Source of the DNA: Xanthobacteraceae bacterium
GTDB lineage: Bacteria; Pseudomonadota; Alphaproteobacteria; Rhizobiales; Xanthobacteraceae
Direction: 5' to 3'
Length of the DNA: 49,516 bases
NCBI GenBank assembly: GCA_019746355.1
Contig: JAIESC010000168.1
Span: 1 to 49,516 of the forward strand
Shown here: in pieces, positions 16,900 to 26,408 of the stretch
How positions within the stretch are numbered: position 1 is the first letter of the stretch
How the letters are laid out: each line of letters opens with the position of its first letter
Notes under the pieces: generated by a model
What the model was told of the DNA's origin: nothing
Databases searched by the model: none
The model's input: the letters and a program-made list of their open reading frames with translations, nothing else
Translations under genes and position numbers: made by a program

Positions 16900-18594
16900 A
16901 TGGTGCTTATGCCGGTCGGAGCTTCCCGCAAGCTCCGTTGGGGGTGTTTGAGCCTCGCCGCTGTCATCGCAATCCTGGCGGTTGCCACCGAACCTGCCGA
17001 TGCGCGCAAGCGCAAACGCCACACCGTCAAGCAGGCCAAGGCCGCCTCAAGCTACAACCCGCCCTACGCCGCGATCGTCGTCGACGCCAAGACCGGCGCG
17101 GTGCTGCACCAGTCCGTCCCGGACGGCGCGCGTCATCCGGCCTCGCTGACCAAGATCATGACTCTCTACATGCTGTTCGAGCAGCTTGAGGCGGGAAAGA
17201 TCGCGCTCGACACGCAGATGCCGGTCTCCGAGGAGGCCGCGAGCCAGGCGCCGACCAAGCTTGGGCTGAGGCCCGGCAGCACCCTGATGGTCGAGGACGC
17301 CATCAAGGGGCTCGTCACCAAGTCCGCCAACGACGCCGCCGTGGTCATCGCCGAGCAGCTCGGCGGCAGCGAAGAAGAGTTCGCCCGCATCATGACGCGC
17401 AAGGCCCGCGCCATCGGCATGCAGAACACGGTCTATCGCAACGCCTCGGGCCTGCCGAACGATCAGCAGATCACCACGGCGCGCGACCAGGCGCTGCTCG
17501 GCATTGCCGTGCAGCAGCGCTTCCCGAAGTACTACAAGTATTTCTCGATCTCGAGCTTCGCTTATCACGGCAAGGACATCCGCAATCACAACAAGCTGCT
17601 CGGCAAGGTGGAAGGCGTTGACGGCATCAAGACCGGCTATACCAACGCCTCCGGGTTCAACCTCGTGACCTCGGTCAAGCGCGGCTATCGCCACATCGTT
17701 GCGGTGGTGCTCGGCGGCCGCTCCGGCGCGAGCCGCGACACGCGGATGCGCGAATTGATCAGCAGCTATATCGCCGACGCGTCGGCGAAGCCCGGACCCG
17801 CGCCGGCCATGGCACTTGCCGCCGAAACGCCGCCGCCGGCGGCAGCGCCCCTGCTGCCGGGTCTGCCCGCGCTGTTCGCGCCGCTGGTCAAGCCGGAAAC
17901 GGCCAAGCCTGAAATTGCCAGGCACGAACCGACACCGTCCGCCGCGCCTGCGGCGCCCTCGCTCGCCTCGGCCCAGAGCACGCCGGTCACGCTTGCGCCG
18001 CGCCCGCAGGAACCCGCTGCTCAGGAATCGACCGCGGCGATCGCCGGCGCAAACGATGCGCCGATCAAGCCGATCAAGGTGAAGACGCTCGCGGTCAAGC
18101 TGGTGCCGGCCAAGAATGCTCCGGCGGCCGCGGACGCGGCGCCCGAGCCGGCAGCGACCACGTCGGTCCGCACCGCGGCCCTCGCCTCGCCCTCCGAACT
18201 GAACATTGCTCCGCCGCCGGCGGCCGTTGCCAAGCCGCTGGAAACCGCAGTGACGCCGGTCACCGCGCGCGGCAGCGTCGTTCCCAAGCAGCAGCTCGCG
18301 TCGGCCAAGCCGGACGATGTCGCAGTCCCCTCGCGGCCGGCCAACATCCGCGGCGGCTGGGCCATCCAGGTCGGCGCCTTCGAGGATGAAAGCGAGGCCA
18401 AGGGCAAGCTGAGCGCCGCCAAGGGCAAGGTGACGAGCCTTGTTGCCAAGGCCGAGGCTTATGTCGAGCGCACCGTCAAAGGTGCCAGGACCTATTACCG
18501 CGCCCGCTTCGCCGGCTTTGATCGCGACCAGGCGCAAAGCGCCTGCAAGCAGCTCAAGCGCAGCGAGATCGAGTGCATGGCGATGAGGATGTAA
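16900..18594 (+). CDS. D-alanyl-D-alanine carboxypeptidase (PBP5-type) with C-terminal SPOR domain
   Basis: 564 residues. After an N-terminal membrane/signal segment (CLSLAAVIAILAVA) comes the S11 peptidase domain with all three active-site motifs: S82-L-T-K85, S142-A-N144 and K244-T-G246. It removes the terminal D-alanine of peptidoglycan stem peptides. A 200-residue alanine/proline-rich linker (about 285-484) leads to a SPOR domain (485-564, GGWAIQVGAF ... RTYYRARFAGF), which binds denuded glycan strands at division sites. The SPOR fusion is common in Rhizobiales and points to septal peptidoglycan work. It lacks the amphipathic C-terminal anchor of E. coli PBP5. Confidence 0.92.
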   Translation: MVLMPVGASRKLRWGCLSLAAVIAILAVATEPADARKRKRHTVKQAKAASSYNPPYAAIVVDAKTGAVLHQSVPDGARHPASLTKIMTLYMLFEQLEAGKIALDTQMPVSEEAASQAPTKLGLRPGSTLMVEDAIKGLVTKSANDAAVVIAEQLGGSEEEFARIMTRKARAIGMQNTVYRNASGLPNDQQITTARDQALLGIAVQQRFPKYYKYFSISSFAYHGKDIRNHNKLLGKVEGVDGIKTGYTNASGFNLVTSVKRGYRHIVAVVLGGRSGASRDTRMRELISSYIADASAKPGPAPAMALAAETPPPAAAPLLPGLPALFAPLVKPETAKPEIARHEPTPSAAPAAPSLASAQSTPVTLAPRPQEPAAQESTAAIAGANDAPIKPIKVKTLAVKLVPAKNAPAAADAAPEPAATTSVRTAALASPSELNIAPPPAAVAKPLETAVTPVTARGSVVPKQQLASAKPDDVAVPSRPANIRGGWAIQVGAFEDESEAKGKLSAAKGKVTSLVAKAEAYVERTVKGARTYYRARFAGFDRDQAQSACKQLKRSEIECMAMRM

Positions 18595-18785
18595 ACGACG
18601 CCATTGGCGCCGTGTACCTGAACGAACAAGACATGAGTTCCCGCAAACGGGGACCTTGAGCGCCGGCCAAAAGAACCGGCGGGGACGTGTCGAACCAGGA
18701 GCCTCTCTCGGCAGTGATTTGCGGGAGAGCAAGAATGATCCCAAAACATGGGACCCAGCGCTATCAAAGACGACCCTCGCCGCCT

Positions 18786-19490
18786 CTAACGTCTGCGCAG
18801 CAGGACTTCCTTGGCGGCGTTGATCTGGGCGGCGAGATACGTCGAGCCCCCCTGGTCGGGATGAAGCTTCTTCATCAGCGTCCGGTGCGCGCGGGCGATG
18901 TCTTCGGCGCTCGCGCCCGGCGCCAGGCCAAGGATCTGATAGGCCTCCTCCTCCGACATTTTGCCGCCGCCCCGTGCGGCCGCACCGGTCCCCGCCGCCG
19001 CGTCACCCTGCGCGTGCTCACGCCAGCCGGGCTCCCGGCGGTCAAGATATCCGGCCAGTAGCGCCCGGCTGTCGGCGTCGAACTCGGTCAGCAGATCGAG
19101 CAGCGCCGGCAGCTCCAGCTCATCGAGCGACCGGCCGGCATGACGGCCAGCCAGAACGGTGCCGTGCATGGCGCCGCTGTCGTGGTCGAGCTCCATCTCG
19201 ACGAACGCCGCCCGCACCCGTGAGATCTGTCCGGGCGTCTTCTGCGTGCGCTGAAACAGCCCGGTCGAGGCGAACGGCCCCCATCCCAGGAGGCCCAGGC
19301 CGAACAGTCCGAGCGGGATCGCGACCTCCGGATGGCCGCGAAAAATCAGGAACGCCGCCACTGCGACGGCGACGATGCCCCCCGCCGGCCGGCCGATCTG
19401 CACGAGCTTTTTCGGATCGGCCTTGGAATAGGCGTTGAGAGCCCACAGCACGAGGACCAGAACGACAATCCCAAAGAACAGCGTCGGCAT
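18786..19490 (-). CDS. Membrane-anchored J-domain protein (Pam18/TimJ-like)
   Basis: 234 residues. Two or three N-terminal membrane helices (LFFGIVVLVLVLWAL; GGIVAVAVAAFLIF; AIPLGLFGLGLLGW) precede a cytosolic region and a C-terminal J domain (about 178-234: EEAYQILGLAPGASAEDIARAH, HPD motif in KKLHPDQGGS, AAQINAAKEVLL). The C-terminal J domain with a QGGSTYLAAQINAAKE end resembles mitochondrial Pam18/Tim14, as reported for alphaproteobacterial TimJ. It should recruit and stimulate DnaK at the inner membrane. The gene follows the vWA gene by two bases, so the pair is one unit. Confidence 0.82.
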   Translation of the reverse strand: MPTLFFGIVVLVLVLWALNAYSKADPKKLVQIGRPAGGIVAVAVAAFLIFRGHPEVAIPLGLFGLGLLGWGPFASTGLFQRTQKTPGQISRVRAAFVEMELDHDSGAMHGTVLAGRHAGRSLDELELPALLDLLTEFDADSRALLAGYLDRREPGWREHAQGDAAAGTGAAARGGGKMSEEEAYQILGLAPGASAEDIARAHRTLMKKLHPDQGGSTYLAAQINAAKEVLLRRR

Positions 19491-19492
19491 GG

Positions 19493-20224
19493 CTATCGGA
19501 GTTGGGCGAGCAGCTTTTGCGCGCCGCGACCGTTGCGGGCCTGTAGATCGGCCAGCGCTTTCATCCCGCCCGCGGCATAGGCCGCGACCGCCCGCAACAG
19601 CTCGGCGAGCTCATGCGCCGCGCTGATGTCGAACCGGCAATAGGCGCCGCGCGTGAGCCGCGCAATCTCGCGGAATGCCCGCTCGGCGATCGCATCGTGG
19701 CCTTCCTGGAACACGAAGGCCGGCACGCCCAGCAGCCCGAGCTGACCCGCCGCCGCGCAGAGGTCATCGATCGGCTCTTCCATCGCATCGCCGACGAGCA
19801 CCAGCGCCTGCACCTTGCGCCCCTCGGTCTCGCGGCGCGCGTGCGCGAGGATTTTGCCGATCTGCGTATGGCCGCCTCGGCAGTCGATCTTTTCCATCAG
19901 GCCGCCGAGCCGGCGGGCGTCCGACACCCAGCCCGAGGCGCGGCATTCGGCAAGCCCGCGATAATAGACAAGCTGCACGTCGAGCCCGCCGATCGCGGCG
20001 GTCTCGTTGAACATGTCGCCTTGCAACCGGCACGCGGTGTCCCACAGCGGCTGGCGGCTCATGGTGGCGTCGAGCGCAAAAATCAGCCGGCCGCGCTGGC
20101 CGGACTGGGTGGCGGGCCCGAGCCCTTTCACCTTGTCGAGAAACGCGTCGATCTGGGCGCGCGACGAGGCCGCCGCAGGCTGGTTGTGGCTTTCGGTCGG
20201 CGCGGGCGTGCGGTCTTTCGCCAT
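19493..20224 (-). CDS. vWA-domain cytosolic protein
   Basis: 243 residues, soluble, no signal peptide. A von Willebrand A-like fold begins with RLIFALDATMS, whose MIDAS is D52-x-T-x-S56, and includes GGHTQIGKILAHARRE and VQALVLVGDAMEE strands. The remaining helices (AERAFREIARLTRGAYCRFD, AELLRAVAAYAAGG) are typical of this conserved alphaproteobacterial hypothetical. Such domains bind partner proteins via a metal ion. Its partner is unknown; the tight linkage to the membrane J-domain gene (two-base gap) makes that chaperone path a candidate. Confidence 0.75.
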   Translation of the reverse strand: MAKDRTPAPTESHNQPAAASSRAQIDAFLDKVKGLGPATQSGQRGRLIFALDATMSRQPLWDTACRLQGDMFNETAAIGGLDVQLVYYRGLAECRASGWVSDARRLGGLMEKIDCRGGHTQIGKILAHARRETEGRKVQALVLVGDAMEEPIDDLCAAAGQLGLLGVPAFVFQEGHDAIAERAFREIARLTRGAYCRFDISAAHELAELLRAVAAYAAGGMKALADLQARNGRGAQKLLAQLR

Positions 20225-20342
20225 GAGTGTTCAAGAATTGGGTTCAGGATTTCACTACCGCCCCTATAAGTGCGCCTTCGTGCGCCGGGCGCAATGCCCC
20301 CAATGCGGCAAACCGCGGGCTTTTCCGCCGTCCTGATGAGGG

Positions 20343-21263
20343 TCAGGACGCGATGATGTCGTGCAACTCGAGCGGGTTGGCCTGGGCGGCGAACCACTCC
20401 TGCTTCGCCGCCGCACGCCGCAGCCCACGCTCGTCGAGCGGCAACTTCAGCGACTTGAGCAGCGTTTCGACCTCCTGCCGGGCGGTCACGTGCGACATGC
20501 TGGGCCGCGTGCCGAGCGTGTCCTCGTCGAGGCTGTCGATCGCGGTGAGCCCGCGCGGATAGAACTCGCGGAAGATCACACGTTCGGCGAAACCGTCCAC
20601 CGCGCGGAAGCCAAGCCGCAGTGACAATTCCTGCAAGCCCTCACCGACCAGCCGCTTGTTGCGCGAGCCCAGCATCGAGAGCCGGTTGCGCACCACGATC
20701 CAGTCGATCGTCGCGTGATCGACCACGCGGCGATGCCGACGCGCCTCGCGCACCATGTCAGAGAAGTGACTCGTGCCGGTGACGGCGAAGGTTACCGGAT
20801 CGACCGTGCCGAGCACATCGAAGTCCACGAAGCTGTCGTTGAGCGGCGTGATCAGCGTGTCGGCCATCGAATGCGCAAGGCGCATCAGGTAGCTGTCGTG
20901 GCCGGGCGTATCGATAACGATGAAATCGTAAGCGTGCTCGACGGCGTCGATCGCCGCGGCAAACTCGTTGAACTCGGCGGCCTCGTTGTCGGCGAGCTGC
21001 GTGCCCTCGCCGCGCGAGATGCAATAATGCTGCGGCAGCTCGAGCTTGAGCTTGGCATGCGACGCCCAGGCGCGGCGATTGTCGATGTAGTGGGTGAAGC
21101 TCTTCTGCCGCGAGTCGAGGTCGATCGTCGCGACACGCTGCCCGGCTTTCAGCAGCGCAACCGCTATGTGCATCGCGACCGTCGATTTCCCCGAACCGCC
21201 CTTCTCGTTGCCAAGCACAACGCAAAAGGCCGAGCGCGGCCTCACGCTACCCTCTACCGACAT
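20343..21263 (-). CDS. mipZ: Division-plane positioning ATPase MipZ
   Basis: 306 residues, ParA/MinD-type deviant Walker A ATPase. The P-loop is NEKGGSGKST (19-28) near the N-terminus, with VATIDLDSRQKSFTHYIDNR after it and the switch region FIVIDTPGHDSYLM. These extended motifs, including the DSRQ element, are characteristic of MipZ rather than ParA. In Caulobacter MipZ forms gradients from the poles with ParB and blocks FtsZ assembly away from midcell. The gene is divergent from panC; one GANTC site (21349-21353), the CcrM methylation target, lies in the 124-base gap. Confidence 0.93.
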   Translation of the reverse strand: MSVEGSVRPRSAFCVVLGNEKGGSGKSTVAMHIAVALLKAGQRVATIDLDSRQKSFTHYIDNRRAWASHAKLKLELPQHYCISRGEGTQLADNEAAEFNEFAAAIDAVEHAYDFIVIDTPGHDSYLMRLAHSMADTLITPLNDSFVDFDVLGTVDPVTFAVTGTSHFSDMVREARRHRRVVDHATIDWIVVRNRLSMLGSRNKRLVGEGLQELSLRLGFRAVDGFAERVIFREFYPRGLTAIDSLDEDTLGTRPSMSHVTARQEVETLLKSLKLPLDERGLRRAAAKQEWFAAQANPLELHDIIAS

Positions 21264-21387
21264 GGCGCTCCTCGCCCGGCCAAGTCATCGAGCCACCCCC
21301 GCTTGCGGTCAAGCTTAGCACGTGTTTTCCATTGTTTACGATTAACTTGAATCATGTCCCCAAGCCCCACCAACCGGGCCGCCTTCC

Positions 21388-22242
21388 GTGCCTCGCTCCA
21401 CCGTCAAACGACATATTTTGCGGACGCTTCCGGCGCTCCGGCGCTGGCGCGACCAATCGCGTGGCAAGTCCGTCGCGCTGGTGCCCACTATGGGGGCGCT
21501 GCACGAAGGCCATTTGTCGCTGGTGCGGTACGCGCGCCGGAAGTGCGACCGGGTGATCGTGTCAATTTTCGTAAACCCGACGCAGTTCGCGCCCCACGAG
21601 GATTTCGGCAGCTATCCCCGCACTTGGGACAGCGACGTCGCGGCACTGACGGCGCTGACGGTCGATGCGATCTGGGCGCCAAATGTGCCCACGATGTATC
21701 CCGAAGGCTTTGCAACCGGGGTCACGCCGGGCGGTCCGGCCCTCGCCGGATTGGAGGACAAGTTCCGCCCGCATTTCTTCGGCGGCGTCTGCACGGTCGT
21801 CGCCAAGCTTCTCCTGCAGGTGCGGCCGGACATCGCCACATTCGGCGAGAAGGACTACCAGCAGCTCAAGGTCGTCACCGCCATGGCGCGCGATCTCGAC
21901 ATCGGGACCAAGATCGCCGGTGTTGCGACGGTGCGCGAGAAGGACGGCCTCGCGATGTCGTCGCGCAACGCGTACCTCTCCCTGGACGAACGGGCGATTG
22001 CACCGGCGCTGCACCGCGCGCTCAAGGCGTGCGCCGCAGACCTCAAGGCCGGCGCACCGCTCGCCGCCTCGCTTGGCGAAGCGGAGGCCGCCATTGAACA
22101 GGCCGGCTTTGCGGTCGACTACCTCGAAGCGCGCCACGCCGAGACGCTGGCGCCGGTGACATCGATCAAGGACGGGCCGGTGCGCCTGCTGGTCGCGGCG
22201 AAGCTCGGCCGCACCCGGCTGATCGACAATATCGCGGTTTAA
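21388..22242 (+). CDS. panC: Pantothenate synthetase
   Basis: 284 residues. It condenses pantoate and beta-alanine with ATP to give pantothenate, the coenzyme A precursor. Motifs: [16 protein letters not shown] with H39-E-G-H42, [24 protein letters not shown] (family form F-x-G-V-x-T-V-V-x-K), FGEKDYQQL and the KMSKS-equivalent MSSRN. The start is a GTG at 21388; no ATG fits in frame before the conserved core and no strong ribosome-binding site is visible, so the exact N-terminus is uncertain. Its stop overlaps that of the convergent DUF1489 gene within a TTTAAA sequence. Confidence 0.95.
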   Translation: MPRSTVKRHILRTLPALRRWRDQSRGKSVALVPTMGALHEGHLSLVRYARRKCDRVIVSIFVNPTQFAPHEDFGSYPRTWDSDVAALTALTVDAIWAPNVPTMYPEGFATGVTPGGPALAGLEDKFRPHFFGGVCTVVAKLLLQVRPDIATFGEKDYQQLKVVTAMARDLDIGTKIAGVATVREKDGLAMSSRNAYLSLDERAIAPALHRALKACAADLKAGAPLAASLGEAEAAIEQAGFAVDYLEARHAETLAPVTSIKDGPVRLLVAAKLGRTRLIDNIAV

Positions 22243-22676
22243 AGCAGCCCCAGTTCCCGTAATTCGCGCCGCAGCGGCTCCGGCAGATTGGCCGTGCCGC
22301 GACCGACGCGATCGAGATCGGGCGGCGCATCCTTCGGATCGAGATAGCGCCAGCCCTGGAACGCGCGATATGGCCGCGGCCGCACCGGGACACATTTCGG
22401 ATCGAGCACCAACCGGCAGCGGCCGATGCCGTCCTTGTCGACGAACGGCCGAATATCGAGGATTTTCTCGCGGCACAGCACCTCGCCGCGGATCACCCAA
22501 TAGATCGAGCCGCCGTCGAGGATTTCCTCCATCCGCTTGGGGACCATTCGCGTGGTGTGGAAGCGCTCGGGCTTTTTGACGCCGCGCTTCTTCTGTTCCC
22601 TCAGCTTCTGGTCGATCCAGTCCTGAAGATCCTCGATCGAGTCGGTTCCGACGCTGAGCTTGATGAGGTGCAGCAT
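22239..22676 (-). CDS. DUF1489 family protein
   Basis: 145 residues beginning [20 protein letters not shown], then [40 protein letters not shown] and [20 protein letters not shown]; these segments identify DUF1489, a conserved alphaproteobacterial family of unknown function. No signal peptide or membrane segment. It overlaps the panC stop tail-to-tail by three to four bases. Confidence 0.88.
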   Translation of the reverse strand: MLHLIKLSVGTDSIEDLQDWIDQKLREQKKRGVKKPERFHTTRMVPKRMEEILDGGSIYWVIRGEVLCREKILDIRPFVDKDGIGRCRLVLDPKCVPVRPRPYRAFQGWRYLDPKDAPPDLDRVGRGTANLPEPLRRELRELGLL

Positions 22677-22793
22677 GGGCGCTTCTTAGCATTTCCAGGC
22701 GCCGCCTTGAATTGCGCCCTGCCCGCCAGTGGATAACGGGCCGCCGCTTGAACCGCGGTTCCGCGCCACGCGACAACCCGAATGCGCCAGGAT

Positions 22794-23267
22794 ATGGACG
22801 AAATCATCATCGAGCGGCCGCGCTGGGGCCGCCGCATGGGCCACAAGCGCCGTGCCCAGCGTTTTTGATGGCAAGGTCGACGCACGGCGCGATCCGGAAG
22901 GCTTGCCGTTCCGGGTCGGCTTGCAGCGCGCCGCGCGGCAGGCCGGCGCGTCCAAGATGCTCAACGAGACCCTCCGCCCGCTCCAGCACTATCTTGAGCG
23001 CCAGATCAACCGGCCCTGGAACAAGGTCTGGTCGGAAATCTCGAAAAACCTCCGGGGTCACCAGCGCGGTCCAGCACCATGTCCGCGATCACGTCCCCGA
23101 TTTCGTCGCGATCCGGGTCGTGACCAAGGATGGCGCGCTCTGGGTGTCGGAGCGGTACGGTCGGCTGGCCCGGCTTAAGGAATCTTTACGGGCGCTCGGG
23201 CGTCTACGCCGTCGGCAAACGCCAGCTCTCGCGCAAGGAAATGCTGGCGCGCGGATTGCCGCGCTGA
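22794..23267 (+). pseudogene. Frameshifted remnant of a conserved hypothetical gene
   Basis: Coherent protein can be followed only by switching frames three times on the plus strand. Segment 1 (22794-22868) starts at an ATG: MDEIIIERPRWGRRMGHKRR, ending in TGA. Segment 2 (about 22855-23060) reads VFDGKVDARRDPEGLPFRVG then RPLQHYLERQINRPWNKVWS. Segment 3 (about 23056-23185) reads AVQHHVRDHVPDFVAIRVVT and WVSERYG. Segment 4 (about 23185-23267) reads NLYGRSGVYAVGKRQLSRKE and ends in TGA at 23265. Each piece joins the next naturally, so this was one gene of about 155 codons. I recall similar proteins as uncharacterised. Three separate shifts favour real decay over sequencing error. Confidence 0.72.
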
Positions 23268-23270
23268 CGG

Positions 23271-25217
23271 TCAATCGCCGCCGGCCTCGATCGTCATCAG
23301 CCGCGCTCCTTCGGCGACCTGCGCGCCGGCCGAAACCGCGATGGCCGTGACACGTCCCGCCCGCCGGGCCGTGAGCGCGTGCTCCATCTTCATCGCCTCG
23401 ACGATGGCGAGGCGCTGGCCTTTTTCGACCCGGTCGCCCTCGGCGACGAGCAATGCCAGCACCTTGCCGTGCATCGGCGCCCGGATCTGGCCGTCGCCGT
23501 CGGCGTGATCGAGATCGCCGGAACCCGCCTCGGCACGGCGAACCACCGTCTGGCGGCCATGCCGCAGCACGTAGATCGCATCCGCCTCGACGGCCGTGGC
23601 ATCGGTCGCGGCCCCCTCGCCTTCGACGGTGATCGTCGTGCCGGCCGGGCCGTAGGCGATGCACGCCTCGGCCGGCTCGCCGTCCACGAGAACGGGCAGC
23701 GTCACCTGACGCGGACCGGAGAGCTGAAAGCCGTCGGTGGCATCCCAGGGCGATGCCGGCGCATCGCCCTCGTGGTTCAACACTTGGCCGATCCGCGCTG
23801 TCTCCTGCGCAAGCAGGTGTGCCGCGCCGAATGCAGCGGCCGCCCGGTCCGGCTCGGAGCTGCCGAGCAACGCCGGATGGCGATCGATGAAGCCGGTGTC
23901 GAATGCTCCGGCCCGGAACTCAGGCGCGCGGCAAAGCGCTGCAAGGAGCGCAAGATTGGTGCGGGGGCCCACGGCAACCGTTGCCTCGACCGCCGCCGCC
24001 AGCTTTTGCAGCGCCGCCTCGCGGCTTGCCGCGTGCGCGATCATCTTGGCGATCATCGGATCGTAGTACGGCGAGATGGCGCTGCCCTGCTCCACCCCGG
24101 TGTCGACGCGGACGCCTTGGGGAAATCGCAGCGCGACCAGCGTTCCCGTCGACGGCAGAAAGCCGCGCGCCGGGTCCTCGGCATAGATCCGCGCCTCGAC
24201 CGCATGGCCTTGCAGCGGAATGTCCTGCTGCGCGAGCGGCAGCGGCTCTCCGGCCGCCACCCGGAACTGCCACTCGACCAAATCGAGCCCGGTGACCGCC
24301 TCGGTGACCGGATGCTCGACCTGGAGCCGCGTGTTCATTTCCATGAACCAGTAGCCGCCCGGATGCAGGCCCTTCGAGCCATCGGCGATGAATTCGACCG
24401 TTCCCGCGCCCACGTAGCCGACCGCCTGGGCCGCTTTCACCGCGGCCTCGCCCATCGCCGCCCGCATCGCCGCGCTCATGCCGGGCGCCGGCGCCTCCTC
24501 GATCACCTTCTGGTGTCGGCGCTGCAGCGAGCAGTCGCGCTCGTTGAGGTGGATGGCATTGCCGTGACTGTCGGCGAACACCTGCAGCTCGATGTGACGC
24601 GGTGCCGCGACGTACTTCTCGATCAGCACACGCGCGTCGCCGAACGAGCTTTTGGCCTCGCGCTGTGCGCCTTCGAGCGCGGCCACGAAATCGGCGTGCC
24701 GGTCGACGCGGCGCATGCCCTTGCCGCCGCCGCCGGCCACCGCCTTGATCAGCACCGGGAAGCCGATTTCGTCGGCCTTCTCCCTGAGGAAGGCCGCCTC
24801 CTGCCGCTCGCCATGGTAGCCCGGCACGACCGGCACGCCGGCCTTTTGCATCAGCGCCTTGGCGCGGTCCTTGAGGCCCATGGCGCGGATCGCCTGGGGC
24901 GGCGGGCCGACAAAGACGACGCCGGCCGCAGCACAAGCCGCAGCGAAGTCCGGGGTCTCGGAGAGAAAACCGTAGCCCGGATGGATGCACTGCGCGCCGG
25001 ACTTGCGGGCCACGTCGATGATCCGGCTGGCAACGAGATAGCTTTCGGCCGCGGGCGCGGGCCCGATCAGATGCGCCTCGTCGCACTGGCGGACGTGCAG
25101 CGCGTGCGCGTCTGCCTCGGAATAGACCGCGATGGTCCGCATGCCGAGCCGCTTCGCGGTGCGGGCGATCCGGCAGGCAATCTCACCGCGATTGGCGATC
25201 AGGACCGAGGCAAGCAT
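23271..25217 (-). CDS. mccA: Biotin-containing alpha subunit of a methylcrotonyl-CoA-type carboxylase
   Basis: 648 residues. Biotin carboxylase domain (1-450): SVLIANRGEIACRIARTAKR, ATP-grasp loop KAVAGGGGKGMR, CSLQRRHQKVIEEAPAP and EMNTRLQVEHPVTEAVTG. A BT-type linker follows, then a biotinyl domain with EAMKMEH where K610 carries biotin. It carboxylates biotin with ATP and bicarbonate for transfer to an acyl-CoA. The single biotinylated subunit and the MccB-like partner at 35010-36614 favour 3-methylcrotonyl-CoA (leucine breakdown); propionyl-CoA carboxylase is the main alternative. Unusually, the partner is about 10 kb away. Confidence 0.88.
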   Translation of the reverse strand: MLASVLIANRGEIACRIARTAKRLGMRTIAVYSEADAHALHVRQCDEAHLIGPAPAAESYLVASRIIDVARKSGAQCIHPGYGFLSETPDFAAACAAAGVVFVGPPPQAIRAMGLKDRAKALMQKAGVPVVPGYHGERQEAAFLREKADEIGFPVLIKAVAGGGGKGMRRVDRHADFVAALEGAQREAKSSFGDARVLIEKYVAAPRHIELQVFADSHGNAIHLNERDCSLQRRHQKVIEEAPAPGMSAAMRAAMGEAAVKAAQAVGYVGAGTVEFIADGSKGLHPGGYWFMEMNTRLQVEHPVTEAVTGLDLVEWQFRVAAGEPLPLAQQDIPLQGHAVEARIYAEDPARGFLPSTGTLVALRFPQGVRVDTGVEQGSAISPYYDPMIAKMIAHAASREAALQKLAAAVEATVAVGPRTNLALLAALCRAPEFRAGAFDTGFIDRHPALLGSSEPDRAAAAFGAAHLLAQETARIGQVLNHEGDAPASPWDATDGFQLSGPRQVTLPVLVDGEPAEACIAYGPAGTTITVEGEGAATDATAVEADAIYVLRHGRQTVVRRAEAGSGDLDHADGDGQIRAPMHGKVLALLVAEGDRVEKGQRLAIVEAMKMEHALTARRAGRVTAIAVSAGAQVAEGARLMTIEAGGD

Positions 25218-25274
25218 GCTTCAGGGTTACCACCGCGGCGGACGGATGTCCTTGCGTTATCGAGCCTGGTGCGT

Positions 25275-26408
25275 TCAGCGCGCGCCGGACGTCTGCGGCG
25301 GTGCGGTTTGCTGCGCGGGCTGTGGCGAAGCCTGCGGCGCCGCCTGGCGGGGGGCCGCTTCACGCGACGACGAGGCGCGTTGCTGCTGCTGATGTTGCGC
25401 GGGGCGCCGTGGCGCGGGAGCGGGCTTGGCTTCGGCAGCAGGCGGCCCGGCAGGCTCCGCTGTCATGATGCTGACCGCCGGGATCGAAGCCGACGACGGG
25501 TAGTCGTACTTCTGCGCCGGAGCAGAACCGTTCGACACCATCGGCTGGTCCGGCATGGCCGGCGCAGCAGCGACAGGCTGCTGCTGCGGAATGAACGGCG
25601 GCGGCTGCGTTGTGGAGACAGACGGCGGCATCGCCGGCGGCTGCGCCATCACGGGCGGGCTCTGCGGCACGCCCACGGGCGCATGTGGCGGTGTCGCCGG
25701 CGTGGACGCGGCCGCGGCCAGCGTGTTGACCGTCACGCCGCCGGGATGCCAGGCGACCGCATGCACGTTGACATACGCATCGAACGCCCGCGACCGCATG
25801 TTCGACATGATTCGCGAGGTGTCGCGCACCAGCTTGAGGTCCGGGCAGTCGGTCGAGGTGCAGCCGCGCGTCATCAGCACATGGGCAACGAGGCCGAACC
25901 GGTCGCCCTCGATGGCGCGCCGCATCCGCTCGACCGCCGGACGCATCGCCGGATCGCGCTGCCCGACCGCGATGCTCGAGGCCAGAAGCGAGAGACGAGC
26001 GTCGACATAGGCCACCGCGGCGGCAACCGCCTCGGGGCTTGCGAACAGCGCCTTCTCGCAAGCCGTCTCGATCGTCGCACCAGCCACCGCATCGAGGCAG
26101 GCGAGCGCCGAGCCCGGCGCCATGGCGCGAACGGTCAATTCCGCGGATCGCGTCTCGATCGAGCGCCGTTCGGCCATCTGGTCGCGGATGCTGGAGCGAT
26201 CGAGCACGATCCAGGCGAGAACGACGCCGACCAGGACGAGACCGCCGCGCCAGAGATTGCCGCTGAGGCCGCTCTCGCCTGCCCTGCGGAACGCCACCAC
26301 GCCGAACGCGACAAGCAGCGCCAGCATCGCGCCGACAAGGAACACCGTCAGCACGATCGCACCGGTCGACAGATCAGCGCCTGGCAGGACGTGAATGGAA
26401 CCCAACAT
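25275..26408 (-). CDS. Inner-membrane protein with long proline/glutamine-rich tail, function unknown
   Basis: 377 residues. Two membrane helices near the N-terminus (IVLTVFLVGAMLALLVAFGV and GLVLVGVVLAWIVL) are followed by a helical domain (about 80-225) with conserved-looking cysteines (ALACLDAV, IETACEKAL, TRGCTSTDCPDL) and then a 150-residue low-complexity tail rich in P, A and Q. I recognise the layout from Bradyrhizobium-group hypotheticals but no domain name. Topology suggests the cysteine domain is periplasmic. It lies 57 bases upstream of mccA on the same strand. Confidence 0.7.
   Translation of the reverse strand: MLGSIHVLPGADLSTGAIVLTVFLVGAMLALLVAFGVVAFRRAGESGLSGNLWRGGLVLVGVVLAWIVLDRSSIRDQMAERRSIETRSAELTVRAMAPGSALACLDAVAGATIETACEKALFASPEAVAAAVAYVDARLSLLASSIAVGQRDPAMRPAVERMRRAIEGDRFGLVAHVLMTRGCTSTDCPDLKLVRDTSRIMSNMRSRAFDAYVNVHAVAWHPGGVTVNTLAAAASTPATPPHAPVGVPQSPPVMAQPPAMPPSVSTTQPPPFIPQQQPVAAAPAMPDQPMVSNGSAPAQKYDYPSSASIPAVSIMTAEPAGPPAAEAKPAPAPRRPAQHQQQQRASSSREAAPRQAAPQASPQPAQQTAPPQTSGAR

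Noticed and set aside
20223..20336. 37-codon plus-strand frame with a CPQC knuckle between the vWA gene and mipZ
   Set aside because: The two-cysteine CPQCGK motif is attractive, but there is no ribosome-binding site and the ATG lies within the start of the opposite gene. Left as unproven.
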